DNA of 64,000 nt from Lentzea aerocolonigenes (GTDB lineage: Bacteria > Actinomycetota > Actinomycetes > Mycobacteriales > Pseudonocardiaceae): contig NZ_JYJG01000004.1 of NCBI RefSeq assembly GCF_000955955.1, forward strand, positions 67,374-131,373, in the 5' to 3' direction. The notes beneath the pieces are model-generated. The model did no database searches. It was not told where the DNA came from and saw only the letters and a program-made list of their open reading frames with translations. Of this stretch, positions 9,095-17,756 are shown in pieces. The position numbers and the translations under genes are program-made. Within the stretch, counting starts at the first letter, position 1; each line of letters begins with the position of its first letter.

Positions 9095-9940
9095 TCAGGC
9101 CTCCTTGCCGGAACCGAGTTCGATCGGCACGCCGACGAGCGAGCCGTACTCCGTCCAAGAACCGTCGTAGTTCTTGACGTCTTCGTGGCCGAGCAGCTCG
9201 CGCAGGGCGAACCAGGTGTGCGAGGAGCGCTCGCCGATGCGGCAGTAGGCGATGGTCTTGCGGCTGCCGTCGAAGCCCGCCTCCGCGTAGATCTCGCGGA
9301 GCTCGTCGTCGGACTTGAAGGTGCCGTCCTCGTTGGCGGCCTTCGACCACGGCACGTTCACGGCCGACGGGATGTGGCCGGCGCGCTGGGCCTGCTCCTG
9401 CGGGAGGTGGGCCGGGGCGAGGAGCTTGCCGGAGAACTCGTCGGGGGAACGCACGTCGACGAGGTTCTTGTTGCCGATGGCGTCGACGACCTCGTCGCGG
9501 AAGGCGCGGATCGAGAGGTCCTGCTCCTGCGCCTTGTACGAGGTCGCGGGACGGGTGACCTCGTCCTTGTCCAGGGGACGGCCGTCGAGCTCCCACTTCT
9601 TGCGGCCGCCGTCCAGGAGCTTGACGTTGGTGTGGCCGTAGAGCTTGAAGTACCAGTAGGCGTAGGCGGCGAACCAGTTGTTGTTGCCGCCGTAGAGGAT
9701 CACCTGGTCGTCGTTGGAGATGCCCTTGGCCGAGAGCAGCTTCTCGAAGCCCTCGCGGTCCACGAAGTCGCGGCGGATCGGGTCCTGGAGTTCGGTCTTC
9801 CAGTCGATGCGTACGGCGCCGGGGATGTGGCCGCCTTCGTACGCGGTGGTGTCCTCGTCGACCTCCGCGAACACGACGCCGGGCGTCTGGAGGTTCTCCT
9901 CGGACCAGGCGGCCGAGACCAGCACGTTCTCACGGCTCAT
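9095..9940 (-). CDS. cysA: Thiosulfate sulfurtransferase (two-domain rhodanese)
   Basis: A 281-residue tandem rhodanese-domain protein. The N-terminal domain (residues about 1-130, GGHIPGAVRIDW) is the inactive one; the C-terminal domain carries the catalytic loop CRIGERSSHTWF near residue 233, with the persulfide-forming Cys. This enzyme moves a sulfane sulfur from thiosulfate to cyanide or other thiol acceptors. It is orthologous in context to CysA2/CysA3 of mycobacteria (Rv0815c). AGGAG lies 10 bases before the ATG. It sits between DUF4395 (31-base gap) and sseC (5-base gap), downstream of a cysteine-codon leader peptide. Confidence 0.92.
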   Translation of the reverse strand: MSRENVLVSAAWSEENLQTPGVVFAEVDEDTTAYEGGHIPGAVRIDWKTELQDPIRRDFVDREGFEKLLSAKGISNDDQVILYGGNNNWFAAYAYWYFKLYGHTNVKLLDGGRKKWELDGRPLDKDEVTRPATSYKAQEQDLSIRAFRDEVVDAIGNKNLVDVRSPDEFSGKLLAPAHLPQEQAQRAGHIPSAVNVPWSKAANEDGTFKSDDELREIYAEAGFDGSRKTIAYCRIGERSSHTWFALRELLGHEDVKNYDGSWTEYGSLVGVPIELGSGKEA

Positions 9941-9971
9941 GGGACGTTGCTCCTGTTGGTAGTGCGTGGGC

Positions 9972-10415
9972 TTATTGCGATTGCGGACGTGCGAGGGCGG
10001 GTGCGTACCGGCGCAGCAGCAGGTACATCTCGCACCCGAGGCACAGGCCCAGCGCGGCGTTGAGCAGCGCTGCCACCAGTGCGAGGGCTGTGGCCACCAT
10101 GCCGAGCGTGGTCAGACCCGTGGCATAGCCGAGGGTTCCGATCAACGCGAACACGAATCCGACGCCCTGGGCGAAGCGGAGCGGTGCGGCCTCTTCGCGT
10201 TCGGTGGTCGGGGTGATCCGTGGCTGGATCGCGTAGCGGTAGACGTGGCCCCACGGGTTGAGCTTCAGCGAGATGAACGCGCACATCGCGAACAACACCG
10301 TCTGCGCGGCGAGGAGCCGCCACCAGCCGGTGAGGAGCACGACGGCCAGGATGACGGTGGTCATCCAGGCGGAGAAGCGCGGTCCGCGCGGGTCTACTGG
10401 GGCATCTTTGGGCAC
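9972..10415 (-). CDS. DUF4395 family integral membrane protein
   Basis: A 147-residue membrane protein with three or four hydrophobic helices (MTTVILAVVLLTGWW; TVLFAMCAFISL; GVGFVFALIGTLGYA; LGMVATALALVAALLNA) and a conserved LGLCLGCEMY motif with a CxxC-like Cys pair near the last helix, as in DUF4395. The start is a GTG with GGAGG 6 bases upstream. It opens the sulfur operon; in related actinomycetes this family is found next to rhodaneses and thioredoxins, suggesting thiol or sulfur-compound handling at the membrane. The exact role is unknown. Confidence 0.8.
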   Translation of the reverse strand: MPKDAPVDPRGPRFSAWMTTVILAVVLLTGWWRLLAAQTVLFAMCAFISLKLNPWGHVYRYAIQPRITPTTEREEAAPLRFAQGVGFVFALIGTLGYATGLTTLGMVATALALVAALLNAALGLCLGCEMYLLLRRYAPALARPQSQ

Positions 10416-10488
10416 GACGACCTCCGGACATTCGGACGAGGAGAAATTCAGTCCGTCAGAGGTAGCTGCTGGGCGTCAAGCGGCCCAA

Positions 10489-10566
10489 TCAGCTCGTCGT
10501 GCGACACAGGCTGCTGCGCACGCGGCACAGGTCAACCGCGCGTCGCTTCGTGAGCAGCATGGTCAT
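10489..10566 (-). CDS. Cysteine-codon leader peptide (attenuator sORF) of the sulfur operon
   Basis: A 25-residue ORF (ATG at 10566, or a second in-frame ATG at 10560) encodes MLLTKRRAVDLCRVRSSLC followed by a short tail. The TKRRxVDLCRV...LC pattern is the hallmark of the short leader peptides annotated before sulfur genes in actinobacteria; polycysteine leaderless sORFs of this kind act as cysteine-responsive attenuators in mycobacteria. There is no ribosome-binding site. The -10-like box lies 7 bases before the ATG, so translation is probably leaderless. The ORF ends 73 bases before DUF4395, whose GGAGG can pair with an upstream CTCCTC. Cysteine scarcity would stall ribosomes and expose that site; this mechanism is inferred. 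Confidence 0.75.
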   Translation of the reverse strand: MTMLLTKRRAVDLCRVRSSLCRTTS

Positions 10567-10573
10567 GCCAGCG

Positions 10574-10579
10574 AGGGTA
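10574..10579 (-). promoter_or_regulatory. Probable -10 box for the leaderless sulfur-operon transcript
   Basis: TACCCT on the minus strand lies 7 bases before the ATG of the Cys leader peptide, placing the transcription start at or next to the A of that ATG. No convincing -35 is visible. Confidence 0.4.
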
Positions 10580-10645
10580 GCCCTCAATCCCTCGGTCCGG
10601 GAGGTATGTCCATCTGGTGGAACAACCCAGGTTCACTCGACCGGA

Positions 10646-11053
10646 TTAGGGCAGATGTGGTTGCAGGGCGGCGAGCAAAGTGTCGCGTTTCGGTACGCCA
10701 CCGACTCGCAACACCTCCACGCCGTCGGCTGTCAGAGCGAGAGTCGTCGGAGTGCGCATGACGCCCAGAGAAGCGGCCACGTCCGGCAGGTTCGTCACGT
10801 CCAGCTCGGCGTGTGTGAGGCCGTCGGTGCGGGAGGCCAGGTCGCTCAGGATCACCTTCGCGTGCCGGCACGGCGCGCAGAACGTGGTGGAGAGCTGGAC
10901 CAGCGTCACCCCCGGCGCGAGCAGGTCGCGCACGGGAGCGGGCAGGTCGGCAGAAGTCTCCCGGGAAGAGATGCGGCCCTCGCGGACCTTGAGCAGCACA
11001 CCGATCGCACCGGCCACGGCCAGCGCGCCCAGCAGCGCCCACACACCAGTCAT
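10646..11053 (-). CDS. Membrane-anchored thioredoxin-like protein (ThiX-type)
   Basis: A 135-residue protein with an N-terminal membrane anchor (WALLGALAVAGAIGVLL) and a thioredoxin fold. The redox motif is CAPC (in STTFCAPCRHAK, near residue 60) and the cis-Pro is in RTPTT. It corresponds by position and features to mycobacterial thiX (Rv0816c). The start overlaps the stop of the LmeA-like gene by ATGA. A thiol-disulfide role on the outer membrane face is likely; the partner is unknown. Confidence 0.82.
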   Translation of the reverse strand: MTGVWALLGALAVAGAIGVLLKVREGRISSRETSADLPAPVRDLLAPGVTLVQLSTTFCAPCRHAKVILSDLASRTDGLTHAELDVTNLPDVAASLGVMRTPTTLALTADGVEVLRVGGVPKRDTLLAALQPHLP

Positions 11054-11880
11054 CGTTGGACCAACGGTACATCCGTGATGATGCCCGACAGCACGAACGC
11101 ACCGGGCTCCACCCGCACGGCGGTCGGCACGGCCCCGAACGGCAGCTTGCCCGGGTCGATCTTGACCGCGAGCGCCTGGCGCAGCGTCGGGACGATGTTC
11201 TTGAGCGACATGTCGTCCAGCTCGACCTCGTCGACCGTGATCTGGATGGCGCCGCCGGCCAGCGAGACCTGGCCGTACGCGGTGAGCTTGACGTCCTTGC
11301 CGGCGACGTTGGTCTGCCCGGAGAGCTTGATCGCGGCGGTCGTCTGCGGCGCGGGCGGCGTGCCGGGGGCCGTGGTGGTCGTCGTCGTGGTCGTGACCCG
11401 GTTGTCCGGGTCGATCGAGAGCTTGTCGAACGGCGTGACCTGGCTCGCGAGCCGGTTCAGGTCCAGCGACTTGATCTTGACGCTGCCCTCGACCTGGTCG
11501 ATGGTCGCCTTGGAGACGTTGCCCGCCAGCAGGTCCGACAGCTCCACGCGGGTGTGCCGCAGGTCGGCGTGGATGTCGAGGTCGCGCAGGTCGACGCCCT
11601 GCGCCTCGTTCTTGATCGGCACGCCGGACGCGTCGATCGCCACGTGCGTGTAGTCGCCGCGGACCGCCTGGAGCATGAACGGGAAGCCGTTGATGCGCAC
11701 CGACGGGTCCTCGTCGAGCTGCAGCTTCTCCCGCATCCGCTGGGCGATCTGGTATTCGCCGGCCGCGGCGAGCGCGAAGTCGGCGGCCACCAGCAGCAGT
11801 CCCAGCACGATCACCGTGATCAGGAGGAACTTGCCGCGCCGGGACTTCTTTCGCGGCCGTGCAGGGGTGTGCGCAGTCAT
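11050..11880 (-). CDS. LmeA-like DUF2993 exported lipid-binding protein
   Basis: A 276-residue protein: basic cytoplasmic head (RPRKKSRRGK), one membrane helix (FLLITVIVLGLLLVAADFAL), then a DUF2993 beta-rich domain. Its position matches Rv0817c, the LmeA orthologue, which takes part in mannosyl-lipid maturation in mycobacteria; the substrate here is unknown. A run of eight Thr followed by a Pro/Thr linker interrupts the domain near residue 170, an unusual insertion. Both ends overlap the neighbours by ATGA, so hydrolase, LmeA-like protein and thioredoxin form one coupled operon. Confidence 0.78.
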   Translation of the reverse strand: MTAHTPARPRKKSRRGKFLLITVIVLGLLLVAADFALAAAGEYQIAQRMREKLQLDEDPSVRINGFPFMLQAVRGDYTHVAIDASGVPIKNEAQGVDLRDLDIHADLRHTRVELSDLLAGNVSKATIDQVEGSVKIKSLDLNRLASQVTPFDKLSIDPDNRVTTTTTTTTAPGTPPAPQTTAAIKLSGQTNVAGKDVKLTAYGQVSLAGGAIQITVDEVELDDMSLKNIVPTLRQALAVKIDPGKLPFGAVPTAVRVEPGAFVLSGIITDVPLVQR

Positions 11881-12692
11881 TCCTCGTCCTCGACTTTGCC
11901 GGCGATCCATGCCGCCATCCGGTCTACCAGGTCTGGAGTCGCGGCTGATTCCGCATGCCGCATACCGGGCTCGATCCACAGCTCGGCATGTCCTGAGGAC
12001 GCGCGGTGCAGTGACTCGGCGTGCTCCGGACCGAAATAGTGGTCCAGGTCACCGTGCACGATCAGCAGTGGGGTGGGTGTGATGCACGCCACCACCTCCA
12101 GCGGACTCTCCGGCGGTTGTACCCAGCTGTCGCCGAGCCGAACCCCGAGCGCCCGTGCGGCCAGCTTGCCGTGCGGCTGCTCCAGCAACCAGTGGACGCG
12201 CCGCATCGGCGCCGTCTCCCGCGACCACCACCGGGCCGGGCCGCTCACGGAGACAACGACATCAGGGCTGGTCTCGCCCAGTGCCGCATGCCGGATCACG
12301 ATCGAGGCGCCCATCGAGAACCCGACCGTGGCGATCTTCGAGTAACCCAGTTCGCGAGCTGTGCGAACCGCCGCCTCGATGTCGTGGATCTCGTCCGCGC
12401 CGACCGTGGAGCGTCCTTCGGACCGTCCGTGGCCGCGGAAGTCGTACGCGACGACACCCCCGTGCGCGGCCAATCGGGCCAGAACCCGCGCGACGTACGG
12501 CTTGGTCACGTTGTTCGTGAACCCATGTCCCACAACGAAAGCGAGGTCGTTTTCACTCTTGTAGTGGACGCCGTGCAAGCGCACTCCGTCATGTGACACG
12601 GATGTAACAGGCGTGACGCTTGTGGAAACAACTGTGAGCACGGCTTCTTGACCTGGGACTTTCTCGGGTTGCACCGGTATTGTCTCCGTCAT
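11877..12692 (-). CDS. Alpha/beta hydrolase
   Basis: An alpha/beta-hydrolase of about 271 residues. The oxyanion HG motif is VVGHGFTNN, the [10 protein letters not shown] loop is present, the nucleophile elbow is GFSMGAS (Ser about 120), the acid is likely in HGDLDHYFG, and a His is in MRHAE near the C-terminus. It is cytosolic, without a signal peptide. The ATG at 12692 is a tentative start: no strong ribosome site is visible and an in-frame GTG at 12716 is also possible. It is the first gene of the operon with the LmeA-like protein and thioredoxin, diverging from glnR. Confidence 0.75.
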   Translation of the reverse strand: MTETIPVQPEKVPGQEAVLTVVSTSVTPVTSVSHDGVRLHGVHYKSENDLAFVVGHGFTNNVTKPYVARVLARLAAHGGVVAYDFRGHGRSEGRSTVGADEIHDIEAAVRTARELGYSKIATVGFSMGASIVIRHAALGETSPDVVVSVSGPARWWSRETAPMRRVHWLLEQPHGKLAARALGVRLGDSWVQPPESPLEVVACITPTPLLIVHGDLDHYFGPEHAESLHRASSGHAELWIEPGMRHAESAATPDLVDRMAAWIAGKVEDEE

Positions 12693-12775
12693 CCGCAGGC
12701 AACGGGGCCCGGTCACCGTACGCCCGTGTGCTGGTCAGAGGTGACCAGACCACGGCCGAGAAGGAGGGCGCCGCG

Positions 12776-13540
12776 ATGAGCATCGACGTGCTGCTGCTGA
12801 CGACAGACCCCGACCCGGAGGCCGTGCTGCCCGCGCTGGCACTGCTCCCGCACGCGGTCCGCCCGCTGCGTCCCGAGGTCTCCGCACTGCTCGAAGCCGG
12901 TCCCCACGACATCGTGCTGGTCGACGCCCGCACCGATCTCGTCGGCGCCCGCTCGCTGTGCCGGCTGCTCGACTCGTCCGGCGTGGACGTGCCCGTGGTG
13001 GCGGTCGTCACCGAGGGCGGTCTGGTCGCCGTCAACTCCGACTGGTCGGTCGACGAGATCCTGCTGCCGAACTCCGGTCCCGCCGAGGTCGACGCCCGCC
13101 TGCGCCTGGTGCGCTCGCGCCGCGGCGCCACGCAGCCCGGTGGCGACGGCGCCCTGCAGCTCGGCGACCTCGTGATCGACGAGGCCACCTACACCGCGCG
13201 CCTCAAGGGCCGCCCGCTCGACCTCACCTACAAGGAGTTCGAGCTGCTCAAGTACCTCGCGCAGCACGCGGGCCGGGTCTTCACCCGCGCGCAGCTGCTG
13301 CAGGAGGTCTGGGGCTACGACTTCTTCGGTGGCACCCGGACGGTCGACGTCCACGTGCGACGGTTGCGCGCCAAGCTCGGCCCCGAGCACGAGGCGTTGA
13401 TCGGCACGGTTCGCAACGTCGGCTACAAGTTCGTGCGCCCCCCGCGCCCCGGCTCGTCGCGCCGCCCGGCCGAGATGGTCGAGGTCGACGAGATCAGTGA
13501 CTCGGTCCACGTTCTGGATGAGCGTTTGATCGCGCGGTAG
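12776..13540 (+). CDS. glnR: GlnR, orphan OmpR-type nitrogen regulator
   Basis: A 254-residue response-regulator-like protein. The N-terminal receiver domain is atypical and is not expected to be phosphorylated by a cognate kinase. The C-terminal winged helix (from about residue 128) carries [20 protein letters not shown] and [20 protein letters not shown], nearly identical to the Streptomyces and Amycolatopsis GlnR proteins. GlnR is the global regulator of nitrogen assimilation in actinomycetes (glnA, amtB, nirB and others); the mycobacterial orthologue is Rv0818, also followed by mshD. The ATG at 12776 has GAAGGAGGG 8 bases upstream. An in-frame upstream extension to 12680 is not supported. 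No sensor kinase gene is adjacent, as is usual for GlnR. Confidence 0.93.
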   Translation: MSIDVLLLTTDPDPEAVLPALALLPHAVRPLRPEVSALLEAGPHDIVLVDARTDLVGARSLCRLLDSSGVDVPVVAVVTEGGLVAVNSDWSVDEILLPNSGPAEVDARLRLVRSRRGATQPGGDGALQLGDLVIDEATYTARLKGRPLDLTYKEFELLKYLAQHAGRVFTRAQLLQEVWGYDFFGGTRTVDVHVRRLRAKLGPEHEALIGTVRNVGYKFVRPPRPGSSRRPAEMVEVDEISDSVHVLDERLIAR

Positions 13541-13550
13541 GTTCGCCTGT

Positions 13551-14429
13551 GTGGCGCAACTGAGCTGGTACGACGAGCTGACGACCGACCAGGCCGCCGA
13601 GGTGCGGGGCCTGCTGGCGGCTGCCGAGAGCACCGACGGCGTGGCCCCGGTCGGTGAGGCCGTGCGACTGCGGATGCGCCCCGGTGCGCACGGCAGCAAG
13701 CACCTCCTCGCCCACCTGAACGGCGAGCTCGCCGGGTACGCGCACGTGGACATGCTCGGTGACTCGGGCGGCCACAAGGTCGCCGAGTTCGCCGTGCACC
13801 CGAAGTACCGCCACCAGGGCGTCGGCGAGGCGTTGGTGAAAGCGCTCCCGCTGCAGGACTCCCTGCGGGTCTGGGCGCACGGCGGTCACCCGGACGCCGA
13901 GAAGCTCGCGGAGAAGCTCGGGTTCCGCAAGGTGCGCGAGCTGCTGAGGATGCGGCTGCGGGTGGAGAGCGAGCTGCCAGAGCCGAAGATCCCCGAGGGC
14001 ATCACCATCAGGCCGTTCGTCCCCGGCAAGGACGAGGCCGCGGTCGTCTACGTGAACCACCGCGCGTTCGACTGGCACCCCGAGCAGGGCTCGATGTCGA
14101 TCGAGGACGTCCGCGCGAAGGAAGAAGAGGACTGGTTCGACCAGAAGGGCTTCCTGCTCGCGTTCAACGCGGACGAGCGGCTGGTGGGCTTCCACTGGAC
14201 GAAGGTGCACACGCCGGACCTCGGCGAGGTCTACGTCGTCGGCGTCGACCCGGACAGCCAGGGCGGTGGTCTCGGCAAGGCGCTCACCCTCGTCGGTCTG
14301 CGTCACCTGCGCGAACAGGGCGTTAAAGAGGTGATGCTCTACGTCGAGTCGGACAACGCGGCGGCGGTGAGCGTGTACACGAAGCTCGGCTTCACGCTCT
14401 GGGACGCGGACGTCCAGTACGCCCGGTAG
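13551..14429 (+). CDS. mshD: Mycothiol synthase
   Basis: A 292-residue protein with two GNAT acetyltransferase domains. The N-terminal (residues about 1-135) acyl-CoA loop is HQGVGEAL; the C-terminal (about 150-292) loop is DSQGGGLGKAL in VVGVDPDSQGGGLG. MshD acetylates Cys-GlcN-Ins with acetyl-CoA, the last step of mycothiol synthesis. The start is GTG, 10 bases after glnR. The gene order glnR-mshD-pst is the same as in mycobacteria. This gene is strong evidence for an actinomycete host. Confidence 0.93.
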   Translation: MAQLSWYDELTTDQAAEVRGLLAAAESTDGVAPVGEAVRLRMRPGAHGSKHLLAHLNGELAGYAHVDMLGDSGGHKVAEFAVHPKYRHQGVGEALVKALPLQDSLRVWAHGGHPDAEKLAEKLGFRKVRELLRMRLRVESELPEPKIPEGITIRPFVPGKDEAAVVYVNHRAFDWHPEQGSMSIEDVRAKEEEDWFDQKGFLLAFNADERLVGFHWTKVHTPDLGEVYVVGVDPDSQGGGLGKALTLVGLRHLREQGVKEVMLYVESDNAAAVSVYTKLGFTLWDADVQYAR

Positions 14430-14510
14430 TCAACGGATCGTCACAAAACGCATACGCGCTGGTCACGCCCTCACTCGTTTGGCCGTGTGACCCGTCACTT
14501 CCCGTTCGGT

Positions 14511-14528
14511 GTTCACCTGTCGTTCACC
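14511..14528 (+). promoter_or_regulatory. PHO box (PhoP operator) upstream of pstS
   Basis: Two perfect GTTCACC units start at 14511 and 14522, exactly 11 bases apart, the direct-repeat geometry of actinomycete PhoP boxes. They lie about 100 bases before the pstS start and predict induction of pstSCAB under phosphate limitation. Confidence 0.8.
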
Positions 14529-14627
14529 CTGACTAGGTGGGCTGTCCACCATGGATACCTACCTTCCGAAGCGAGCGGCGACGTCCGTCGCGAAACCGCT
14601 AATGCTTCCGCAAGGTGGAGGACCAAG

Positions 14628-15737
14628 GTGAAGATCCAGCGGCACGGCGCCGTGCTCGGCCTCGTCGCGGCCAGCGCGCTTCTGCTCGGTGCGTGTGGCA
14701 GTGACAACAACACGGCGGCAGGCGGCTCCACGCCGGCCAGCGGTACCTCCGTGCCCGTCGAGTGTGGTGGTAAGCCCAAGCTGAACGCCGAGGGTTCCTC
14801 CGCGCAGAAGAACGCCGTCGACGCGTTCGTCCAGGCGTACAAGGCGGCTTGCCCGAGCGCCGACCTCGCGTACAACCCCTCCGGCTCCGGCGCGGGCGTG
14901 AAGAACTTCAACGCCGGTCTCGTCGACTTCGGTGGCTCGGACTCCGCGCTGAAGGACGGCGCCGAGACCGAGGCGGCCGCCAAGCGCTGCCAGACCAACC
15001 CGGCGTGGAACCTCCCGCTGGTGTTCGGCCCGGTCGCGATCGGCTACAAGGTCTCCGGTGTGGACAGCCTCGTGCTGGACGCCAAGACCACCGCCGCGAT
15101 CTTCTCCGGCGCGGTCAAGAAGTGGAACGACCCGGCCATCAAGGCCCTCAACTCCTCCGCCGCCCTGCCGGACAAGGACATCGCGGTCATCTACCGCTCG
15201 GACGAGTCGGGCACCACCGACAACTTCCAGAAGTACCTGACCACCGCCGGTGGCTGGACCAAGGGTGACGGCAAGCAGTTCAAGGGCGGTGTCGGCGAGG
15301 GCAAGGAGAAGTCCGCCGGTGTCGCGCAGGCCGTCGGCTCGATCGACGGTGCGATCACCTACGTCGAGTGGTCGTTCGCGCAGGACAACAAGCTCTCGAC
15401 CGCCAAGATCGACGCCGGTTCGGGCCCTGTCGAGCTGTCCGCCGAGTCGGCCGGCAAGGCCATCGACGGCGCGAAGGTCAAGGGCGAGGGCAACAACCTG
15501 GTCCTCGACCTGAACTCGATCTACGGCACCAAGGCCGCCGGTGCGTACCCGCTGCTGCTCGCGACCTACGAGATCGTCTGCTCGAAGGGCTACGACGCCG
15601 ACACCGCCAAGGCCGTCAAGGCGTTCCTGACCGTCGCCGCCAGCACGGGCCAGGCGCAGCTCGCCGAGGCCGGTTACGTGCCGCTGCCCAAGGCGTTCCA
15701 GGACAAGATCCTGACCGCTGTGAAGGCGATCGCCTGA
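14628..15737 (+). CDS. pstS: Phosphate ABC transporter, substrate-binding lipoprotein PstS
   Basis: A 369-residue lipoprotein: signal peptide ending in the lipobox LLGACGS (Cys about 24), then a Thr/Ala-rich linker. Phosphate-binding loops follow: GSSAQKNAVDAF, PSGSGAGVKNF, DFGGSDSAL and YRSDESGTTDNF, all typical of PstS. It delivers periplasmic phosphate to PstCA. The GTG at 14628 with GGTGGAGGACC upstream is preferred to an in-frame start at 14487, which would remove the signal peptide from the N-terminus. PHO box upstream; first gene of pstSCAB. Confidence 0.93.
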   Translation: MKIQRHGAVLGLVAASALLLGACGSDNNTAAGGSTPASGTSVPVECGGKPKLNAEGSSAQKNAVDAFVQAYKAACPSADLAYNPSGSGAGVKNFNAGLVDFGGSDSALKDGAETEAAAKRCQTNPAWNLPLVFGPVAIGYKVSGVDSLVLDAKTTAAIFSGAVKKWNDPAIKALNSSAALPDKDIAVIYRSDESGTTDNFQKYLTTAGGWTKGDGKQFKGGVGEGKEKSAGVAQAVGSIDGAITYVEWSFAQDNKLSTAKIDAGSGPVELSAESAGKAIDGAKVKGEGNNLVLDLNSIYGTKAAGAYPLLLATYEIVCSKGYDADTAKAVKAFLTVAASTGQAQLAEAGYVPLPKAFQDKILTAVKAIA

Positions 15738-15770
15738 GGTTGATGCGAAACTTCGGCTGACGCAGACGCG

Positions 15771-16835
15771 ATGAACGATCCCGTCGTGGCCAAGCGCCCC
15801 GCCGGCTCCGGAGACACCGGAGCCGTGCGGGGCGTTGCGGCTGCTCCCACTGCCACGGAGGCTCCGATTCCCCCGACACCGGAAGCTTCAGAGACTCAGA
15901 CCAAAGTTCACGTTCGGCCTGGCGACCGGATCTTCCGCGGCCTGGCGACGGGTTCTGGTGTCTTCATCGTCGCGATCATCGGTGCGATCGGGCTCTTCCT
16001 GATCGTGCAGGCGATCCCGTCGCTCGGGTTGGACAACGTCAACTTCCTGACCAGCCGCGAGTGGAACACGACCGACCCGGCCAACCTCCGGTTCGGCATC
16101 CTCGACCTGCTGCTCGTGACGGTCGTGGTCGCGTTGCTGGCGCTGCTGATCGCGATGCCGATCGCGATGGGCATCGCGCTGTTCCTCACGCAGTACGCCC
16201 CGCGCAAGCTCGCCCGGCCGTTCGCGTACGTCGTCGACCTGCTGGCCGCGGTCCCTTCGATCGTCTTCGGCCTGTGGGGCCTGTTCGTGCTGGGGCCGGT
16301 GCTGTTCCCGATCTCCACGTGGCTGATCGACAACCTCGGCTGGATCCCGATCTTCGCCAAGGGCAACGTCAACGTGCAGCTCGGCGGGACCGTGTTCACC
16401 GCGGGCATCGTCGTCGCGGTGATGATCCTGCCGATCATCACGGCGGTCAGCCGCGAGGTCTTCGAGCGGACGCCGACCATGCACGTCGAGGGGGCCATCG
16501 CGCTCGGCGCGACCAAGTGGGAGGTCGTGCGCACGACGGTTCTGCCGTTCGGCAAGGCGGGTTACATCAGCGCCTCGATGCTCGGTCTCGGCCGCGCGCT
16601 CGGTGAGACCATCGCCGTCGCGGTCATCCTGAGCACGGCGACCAGCTCGTTCGGCTTCTCCCTCTTCGACGGCGGCAGCACGTTCGCCTCGAAGATCGCC
16701 CTGGCCGCGCCGGAGTTCAACGACGCGCGCTCCGCCGGTGCCTACATCGCCGCCGGTCTCGTGCTGTTCGTGCTGACCTTCGTGGTCAACGCCATCGCGC
16801 GCTCGATCGTCGCCGGCCACAAGGAGTACGAGTGA
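15771..16835 (+). CDS. pstC: Phosphate ABC transporter permease PstC
   Basis: A 354-residue permease with six membrane helices and the EAA loop (EGAIALGATKWEVVRTTVLPFGK, shown in part) that docks the ATPase. The cytoplasmic N-terminal tail of about 55 residues is Pro/Ala/Thr-rich, longer than in enterobacteria but common in actinomycetes. It begins 33 bases after pstS and overlaps pstA by GTGA. It forms the channel with PstA. Confidence 0.92.
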   Translation: MNDPVVAKRPAGSGDTGAVRGVAAAPTATEAPIPPTPEASETQTKVHVRPGDRIFRGLATGSGVFIVAIIGAIGLFLIVQAIPSLGLDNVNFLTSREWNTTDPANLRFGILDLLLVTVVVALLALLIAMPIAMGIALFLTQYAPRKLARPFAYVVDLLAAVPSIVFGLWGLFVLGPVLFPISTWLIDNLGWIPIFAKGNVNVQLGGTVFTAGIVVAVMILPIITAVSREVFERTPTMHVEGAIALGATKWEVVRTTVLPFGKAGYISASMLGLGRALGETIAVAVILSTATSSFGFSLFDGGSTFASKIALAAPEFNDARSAGAYIAAGLVLFVLTFVVNAIARSIVAGHKEYE

Positions 16836-17746
16836 GCACCCTCTCCGCGGATCCCCAGCGCCTCGCGACGCCGCCGACGTTCCAGAAGGTCGGCGCCGCC
16901 CGTCGCTTCAAGAACGGTCTCGCCACGACGCTCGTGTGGGGCTCGTTCCTCGTCGCCGTCGTCCCGCTGGTGTGGGTGCTCTACACCGTCGTGCAGCGCG
17001 GCTTCCCGGTCATCCTCGACGGTGACTGGTGGTCGAAGTCGCTCTCCGGACTGCTGGCCCGTCAGCAGGGCGGCGGTGCGTACCACGCGATCTACGGCAC
17101 CCTGGTCCAAGGCCTGGTGTGCGGTGTCATCTCCGTGCCGATCGGCATCATGGTCGCGATCTACCTCGTCGAGTACGGCGGCCGCTCGAGGCTGTCCCGC
17201 GCCACGACGTTCATGGTCGACATCCTGACCGGTGTGCCGTCGATCGTCGCCGCGCTGTTCGTCTACACGGTGTGGATCACGTACTTCGGCCTCGGCCGCA
17301 GCGCGCTCGCCGTGTCGCTCGCGCTGGTGCTGCTGATGGTGCCGGTCGTGGTGCGCACCACCGAGGAGATGCTCAAGATCGTCCCGGACGAGCTGCGCGA
17401 GGCCTCCTACGCGCTGGGTATTCCCAAGTGGAAGACGATCGTCAAGATCGTCATCCCGACGGCACTCTCCGGCATCCTCACCGGCATCATGCTCGCCCTC
17501 GCCCGCGTCATGGGTGAGACCGCGCCGGTGCTGGTGCTGGCGGCGTACGCCCCGTTCATCAACTTCAACATGTTCGACGGCCCGATGGCCTCGCTGCCGT
17601 TGCTGATGGTGAACGAGCGCAACAACCCGACGCAGGCGGGCTTCGAGCGCATCTGGGGCGCGGCGATCACCCTGGTGCTCCTCATCACCCTGTTCAACCT
17701 CCTGGCGACCGTGATCTCGCGGGCGCTGGCGCCGAAGACGAAGTGA
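16832..17746 (+). CDS. pstA: Phosphate ABC transporter permease PstA
   Basis: A 304-residue permease with six helices and the EAA-type loop ([18 protein letters not shown]), plus [13 protein letters not shown], typical of PstA. The GTG start overlaps the pstC stop, so the two are translationally coupled. Partner of PstC in the membrane. Confidence 0.92.
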   Translation: MSTLSADPQRLATPPTFQKVGAARRFKNGLATTLVWGSFLVAVVPLVWVLYTVVQRGFPVILDGDWWSKSLSGLLARQQGGGAYHAIYGTLVQGLVCGVISVPIGIMVAIYLVEYGGRSRLSRATTFMVDILTGVPSIVAALFVYTVWITYFGLGRSALAVSLALVLLMVPVVVRTTEEMLKIVPDELREASYALGIPKWKTIVKIVIPTALSGILTGIMLALARVMGETAPVLVLAAYAPFINFNMFDGPMASLPLLMVNERNNPTQAGFERIWGAAITLVLLITLFNLLATVISRALAPKTK

Positions 17747-17756
17747 GCGGGCGGAC

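Noticed and set aside
10416..10488. T-box or SAM riboswitch before DUF4395
   Set aside because: No T-box or S-box core; the Cys leader peptide explains the region better.
14439..14475. GlnR-box-like GTCAC...GTCAC upstream of pstS
   Set aside because: The spacing does not fit the known GTnAC-n6-GaAAC arrangement, so I do not call it.
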